Assembly: GCA_963761905.1 (NCBI GenBank)
Contig: CAVXIQ010000006.1
Location: forward strand, 310,001-374,000
Source of the DNA: Gaiellasilicea sp963761905
GTDB lineage: Bacteria; Actinomycetota; Thermoleophilia; Gaiellales; Gaiellaceae
Direction of reading: 5' to 3'
Length of the DNA stretch: 64,000 nt
The stretch's first letter is position 1. The number at the start of each line of letters is the position of its first letter. The position numbers were made by a program, and so were the translations under genes. Positions 60,241 to 64,000 of this stretch are shown here, one piece after another. A model generated the notes under the pieces. The model did not search any database. It was not told the DNA's origin and was given only the letters and a program-made list of their open reading frames with translations.

Positions 60241-60269
60241 ACCCTAGCCCGAGTGAGACGTAGTTGCAA
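60241..60269 (-). promoter_or_regulatory. Promoter of the 733-residue peptidase gene
   Basis: On the minus strand TTGCAA (60269-60264), exactly 17 bases, then TAGGGT (60246-60241), about 57 bases before GTG 60184. Unlike most promoters here it gives a normal leader with a ribosome site. Confidence 0.6.
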
Positions 60270-60314
60270 AGACCTTTGGCTTAACTACCACTCAACAGAA
60301 GCCTGATCCAGTGA

Positions 60315-61636
60315 TCAGTCGTGCGGTTTTGCCATCGCGCGGTAGTCGAGCGCGAGATCGAGTGTCTCGTCGTCCACGCCGGCCTCACGCGCGACCTCAC
60401 GCAGCGAGCGGCCGGAGGCGGCCGCGGTCTTGACGATCTCCGATGCCCGGTCGTAGCCGATGTGAGGGTTGAGCGCCGTGGCGGCCGCCAGCGTCAGCTC
60501 GGCATACCGCTCGCACTGCTCCCGATTGGCCTCGATCCCGTCCACGCACGTCTCCGCAAACAGGCGCGAGGCGGAGGCGAGCAGGGCGATCGACTGGAGC
60601 AGGTTGCGCGCGATCAGCGGCACGAAGACGTTCAGCTCGAAGTGGCCCTGCATCCCGCCGGCCGTGATCGCGGCATCGTTGCCGATCACCTGTGCGGCGA
60701 CCTGCGTGACGACCTCGGGGATGACGGGGTTCACCTTCCCGGGCATGATCGAGCTGCCCTTCTGGAGCTCCGGGAGGTAGATCTCGGCGAGGCCGGCACG
60801 CGGGCCGGAACCCATCAGGCGCAGGTCGTTCGCGATCTTCGTCAGCGAGACCGCCACCGTCTTCAGCGCGCCGGAGGCCTCGACGAGCCCGTCGCGGGCG
60901 GCCTGCGCCTCGAAGGGATCGGCGGGAGCCGAGATCTGGAGCTCCGTGTCGTCGACGAGGATCTGCCGAACGCGCTCGGCGAACTGCGGGTGCGTGTTCA
61001 ACCCGGTGCCGACGGCCGTGCCTCCGAGCGGGATCTGCCCGAGTCGCTTGCGCGAGCCCTGCACGCGCTCGACGCTCTGGCGCACCTGCGCCGCGTAGCC
61101 GCCGAACTCCTGACCCAACGTGACCGGGACGGCGTCCATGAGGTGCGTTCGGCCCGACTTGACGACGTCGTCGAACTCCTTCGCCTTCGCCTCGAGCGAG
61201 GCGGCGAGTCGCTCCAGCGCCGGGAGGAGATCGTGCTCGATCTCTCCGAGCGCGGCGAGATGGACTGCGGAGGGGAAGACGTCGTTCGAGCTCTGTCCCA
61301 TGTTGACGTCGTCGTTCGCATGTACGCCCTCACCGGCGAGCGCCGCGATCACCTCGTTCGCATTCATGTTCGAGCTCGTGCCGGAGCCGGTCTGGAAGAC
61401 GTCGATCGGAAACTGGTCGTCGTGGTCGCCGCTCGCGATCGCGTCGCCGGCGGCGGCGATCCGCTCCGCCTTCTCGGCGTCGAGCAACCCGAGCTCGGCG
61501 TTGACGCGCGCCGCCGCGGCCTTGATCCGACCGAGCCACCGGGCAACCGGAACAGGGATCGGCTCGCCCGAGACCGGGAAGTTGGCAACGGCCTTCTCGG
61601 TCTCGCCACCCCAGAGGTTCCGCCTGGTCTCGGTGC

Positions 61637-61640
<4 letters not shown>
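60315..61640 (-). CDS. fumC: Class II fumarate hydratase
   Basis: 441 residues. Signature GSSIMPGKVNP, with TGSGTSSNMNANEVIA, NMGQSSNDVFPSAVH and SGRTHLMDAVPVTLGQEF placing it in the fumarase C branch of the superfamily. It hydrates fumarate to malate in the TCA cycle. GTG 61640 overlaps the fprA TGA (GTGA), so the genes are coupled. A TAGACT six bases before the GTG also fits the leaderless -10 pattern but falls inside fprA coding sequence. Confidence 0.95.
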
Positions 61641-62971
<1,331 letters not shown>

Positions 62972-62990
62972 CTCAGCGATGCTACGGAAC
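62972..62990. promoter_or_regulatory. Compact divergent promoter region of fprA and the SecD-P1-like lipoprotein
   Basis: Minus-strand TAGCAT (62984-62979) lies seven bases before GTG 62971. On the plus strand GATGCT (62978-62983), an imperfect box, lies seven bases before ATG 62991. The starts are 19 bp apart and the boxes overlap by five bases. Confidence 0.5.
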
Positions 62991-63530
62991 ATGAAGGTGG
63001 TCCTCGCCGGGCTGCTGCTGCTCCTCTGCGCCGGCTGCGGCGGTCGCGACGACGGCGGCGGCGAACGGCTCGCGGTCTACCACCTGGAGGCAGCGATCGG
63101 CGCGCCCGGGGAGAACGGGCAACTCCGGTGCGGACCACCGCAGGCGGTGTGTCCGGGGGTCGTCGAGCAGCCGCCGCCGCGGGCATTTCGCTATCCGCTG
63201 CTCGAGGGGCCGGCGCTGACGGACGACGACGTCGACCGCTCGAGCGCGCGTCGCGCGGAAGCGGAGACGGGCGAATCGGTCGTGCTCGTCCGGCTCACGC
63301 CTCGCGGCCGCGGAGCCTTTGCCCGGCTGACGAAGGTGGTCGCCCGAGTCGGAGAGCGCGATCAGGCCTGGCACCACCTCGCCGTCGTCGTCGGAGACGA
63401 GATCCTCGCGTTCCCGGAGGTCGATTTCGACGTCTACCCGAACGGGATCCTCGATGCGCCTCACATCCGGATCGCGACCCCGACCGAAGCCGACGCGCGG
63501 CGGCTTGCGAGAAGGGTGCGCGGCGAGTGA
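62991..63530 (+). CDS. Lipoprotein with SecD-P1-head-like domain
   Basis: 179 residues. The signal peptide ends in a lipobox (LCAGC). The mature domain reads FRYPLLEGPALTDDDVDRSS, VVLVRLTPRGRGAFARLT and LAVVVGDEILAFPEV, the order seen in the SecDF P1 head domain (LT..D...V.F.LT..G...F..LT...LA..LDG.V...P). It is a free-standing lipid-anchored copy without SecD membrane helices. Similar domains occur in peptidoglycan-associated proteins, so a role beyond secretion is possible. Confidence 0.72.
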   Translation: MKVVLAGLLLLLCAGCGGRDDGGGERLAVYHLEAAIGAPGENGQLRCGPPQAVCPGVVEQPPPRAFRYPLLEGPALTDDDVDRSSARRAEAETGESVVLVRLTPRGRGAFARLTKVVARVGERDQAWHHLAVVVGDEILAFPEVDFDVYPNGILDAPHIRIATPTEADARRLARRVRGE

Positions 63531-63600
63531 GCGCGACCGCGCTGGCGCGATTCTGGGAACGTAGAGCCGATCCGACGACACTCGAGCGAAGGAGTGAGCA

Positions 63601-64000
63601 GTGAGCGGTCTCGACGATCTACTGAAGGGCGCGGGCGGCGGAGGCGGGCTCGGGGATCTGCTGGGCGGGATCCTCGGTGGCGGCGCGCGGGGAGGATCCC
63701 TCTCGGGCGGCGGGCTCGGCGGCAATCCGATGCTGCGGATGCTGCTGCCGATGGTGGCCTCGATGTTGATGAACGGAGGGCTTCAGAAGCTGCTCGGGCG
63801 GCTCCAGCAGCAGGGCAAGGGCGATAAGGGCCAATCCTGGGTCTCCACCGGGCCGAACGAGCCTGCCGACGCGGCCGACGTCCGCGAGGCGATGGACGAG
63901 GGCGAGCTCTCGCGGATCGCTCAGGAGCTGGGAGTCAGCGAGGACGAGGCGGCGGCGGCCGTCGCGCAGGTCCTCCCGGATGTCGTCGACCAGGCGACAC
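63601..64000 (+). CDS. DUF937/YidB-like protein (cut by window edge)
   Basis: GTG 63601 opens a frame running past the window end; 133 residues are visible. A Gly/Leu-rich N-terminus (LDDLLKGAGGGGGLGDLLGG) leads to a conserved C-terminal block with DVREAMDEGELSRIAQELGVSEDEAAAAVAQVLPDVVDQ, typical of YidB/DUF937 proteins. The function of the family is unknown. GAAGGAGTGAGCA just before the start supplies the ribosome site. Confidence 0.85.
   Translation, partial: MSGLDDLLKGAGGGGGLGDLLGGILGGGARGGSLSGGGLGGNPMLRMLLPMVASMLMNGGLQKLLGRLQQQGKGDKGQSWVSTGPNEPADAADVREAMDEGELSRIAQELGVSEDEAAAAVAQVLPDVVDQAT

Overview
This window is very GC-rich bacterial chromosome with short intergenic gaps (none above about 300 bases), many GTG starts and many GTGA/ATGA stop-start overlaps. 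It fits a deep-branching actinobacterium. The gene mix (futalosine-pathway MqnD, FprA-type ferredoxin reductase, fused REC/thioredoxin-reductase-like protein, YgfZ, DUF2007, DUF346 repeats) makes class Thermoleophilia (Gaiellales/Solirubrobacterales) my best guess. That is an inference from gene content; there is no rRNA here.

Layout. 1-4.2 kb: a cut-off membrane signalling protein, a pilin-like secreted protein, a divergent HD-GYP / GGDEF pair (c-di-GMP turnover) and a proline-rich wall protein. 4.3-8.9 kb: tRNA-Arg(CCT), a VanRS-like two-component system divergent from a VanY-like D,D-carboxypeptidase, then small secreted or membrane proteins. 8.9-16.4 kb: a leftward metabolic run (mqnD, thiolase, DUF885 hydrolase, aldehyde dehydrogenase, MFS exporter, membrane protein) ending in an M20 amidohydrolase. 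16.4-23.3 kb: DtxR-type regulator, ornithine-cyclodeaminase homologue, DUF421, a molybdopterin oxidoreductase divergent from ygfZ, tRNA-Arg(GCG) with a duplicated 3' end, a GT2 and a YdcF-like protein. 23.5-29.1 kb: glutaminase followed by membrane proteins. 29.1-36.9 kb: a carbohydrate ABC importer (binding protein, two permeases, YesL-like protein, MalK-type ATPase) divergent from a glycogen-debranching-type enzyme, with two palindromic operators between. 37-38.8 kb: a repeat-metalloprotease gene with 6 x 132-bp repeats, followed by a HEAT protein with an MPGE-repeat tail. 39-41 kb: groES-groEL under a CIRCE operator. 41-45 kb: NUDIX, ASCH-like, REC-TrxR and adenylate cyclase genes. 45.4-54.8 kb: an MFS exporter, then E1alpha/E1beta/E2 of a 2-oxoacid dehydrogenase with lipB and lipA nearby (the lipoyl cofactor for E2). 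54.9-60.2 kb: two large secreted metallopeptidases around a small secreted protein. 60.3-64 kb: fprA-fumC, a SecD-P1-like lipoprotein and a cut-off DUF937 protein.

Two themes run through the window. First, many starts are preceded by a TAnnnT -10 box only 6-7 bases upstream, the arrangement of leaderless mRNAs. Several divergent gene pairs are separated by only 19-34 bp with facing or overlapping -10 boxes, and this rule corrects several start codons. Second, nine or so genes, including lipA, lipB, an ALDH and the debranching enzyme, carry single-base frameshifts while both halves stay well conserved. This looks more like consensus errors in a long-read assembly than decay.
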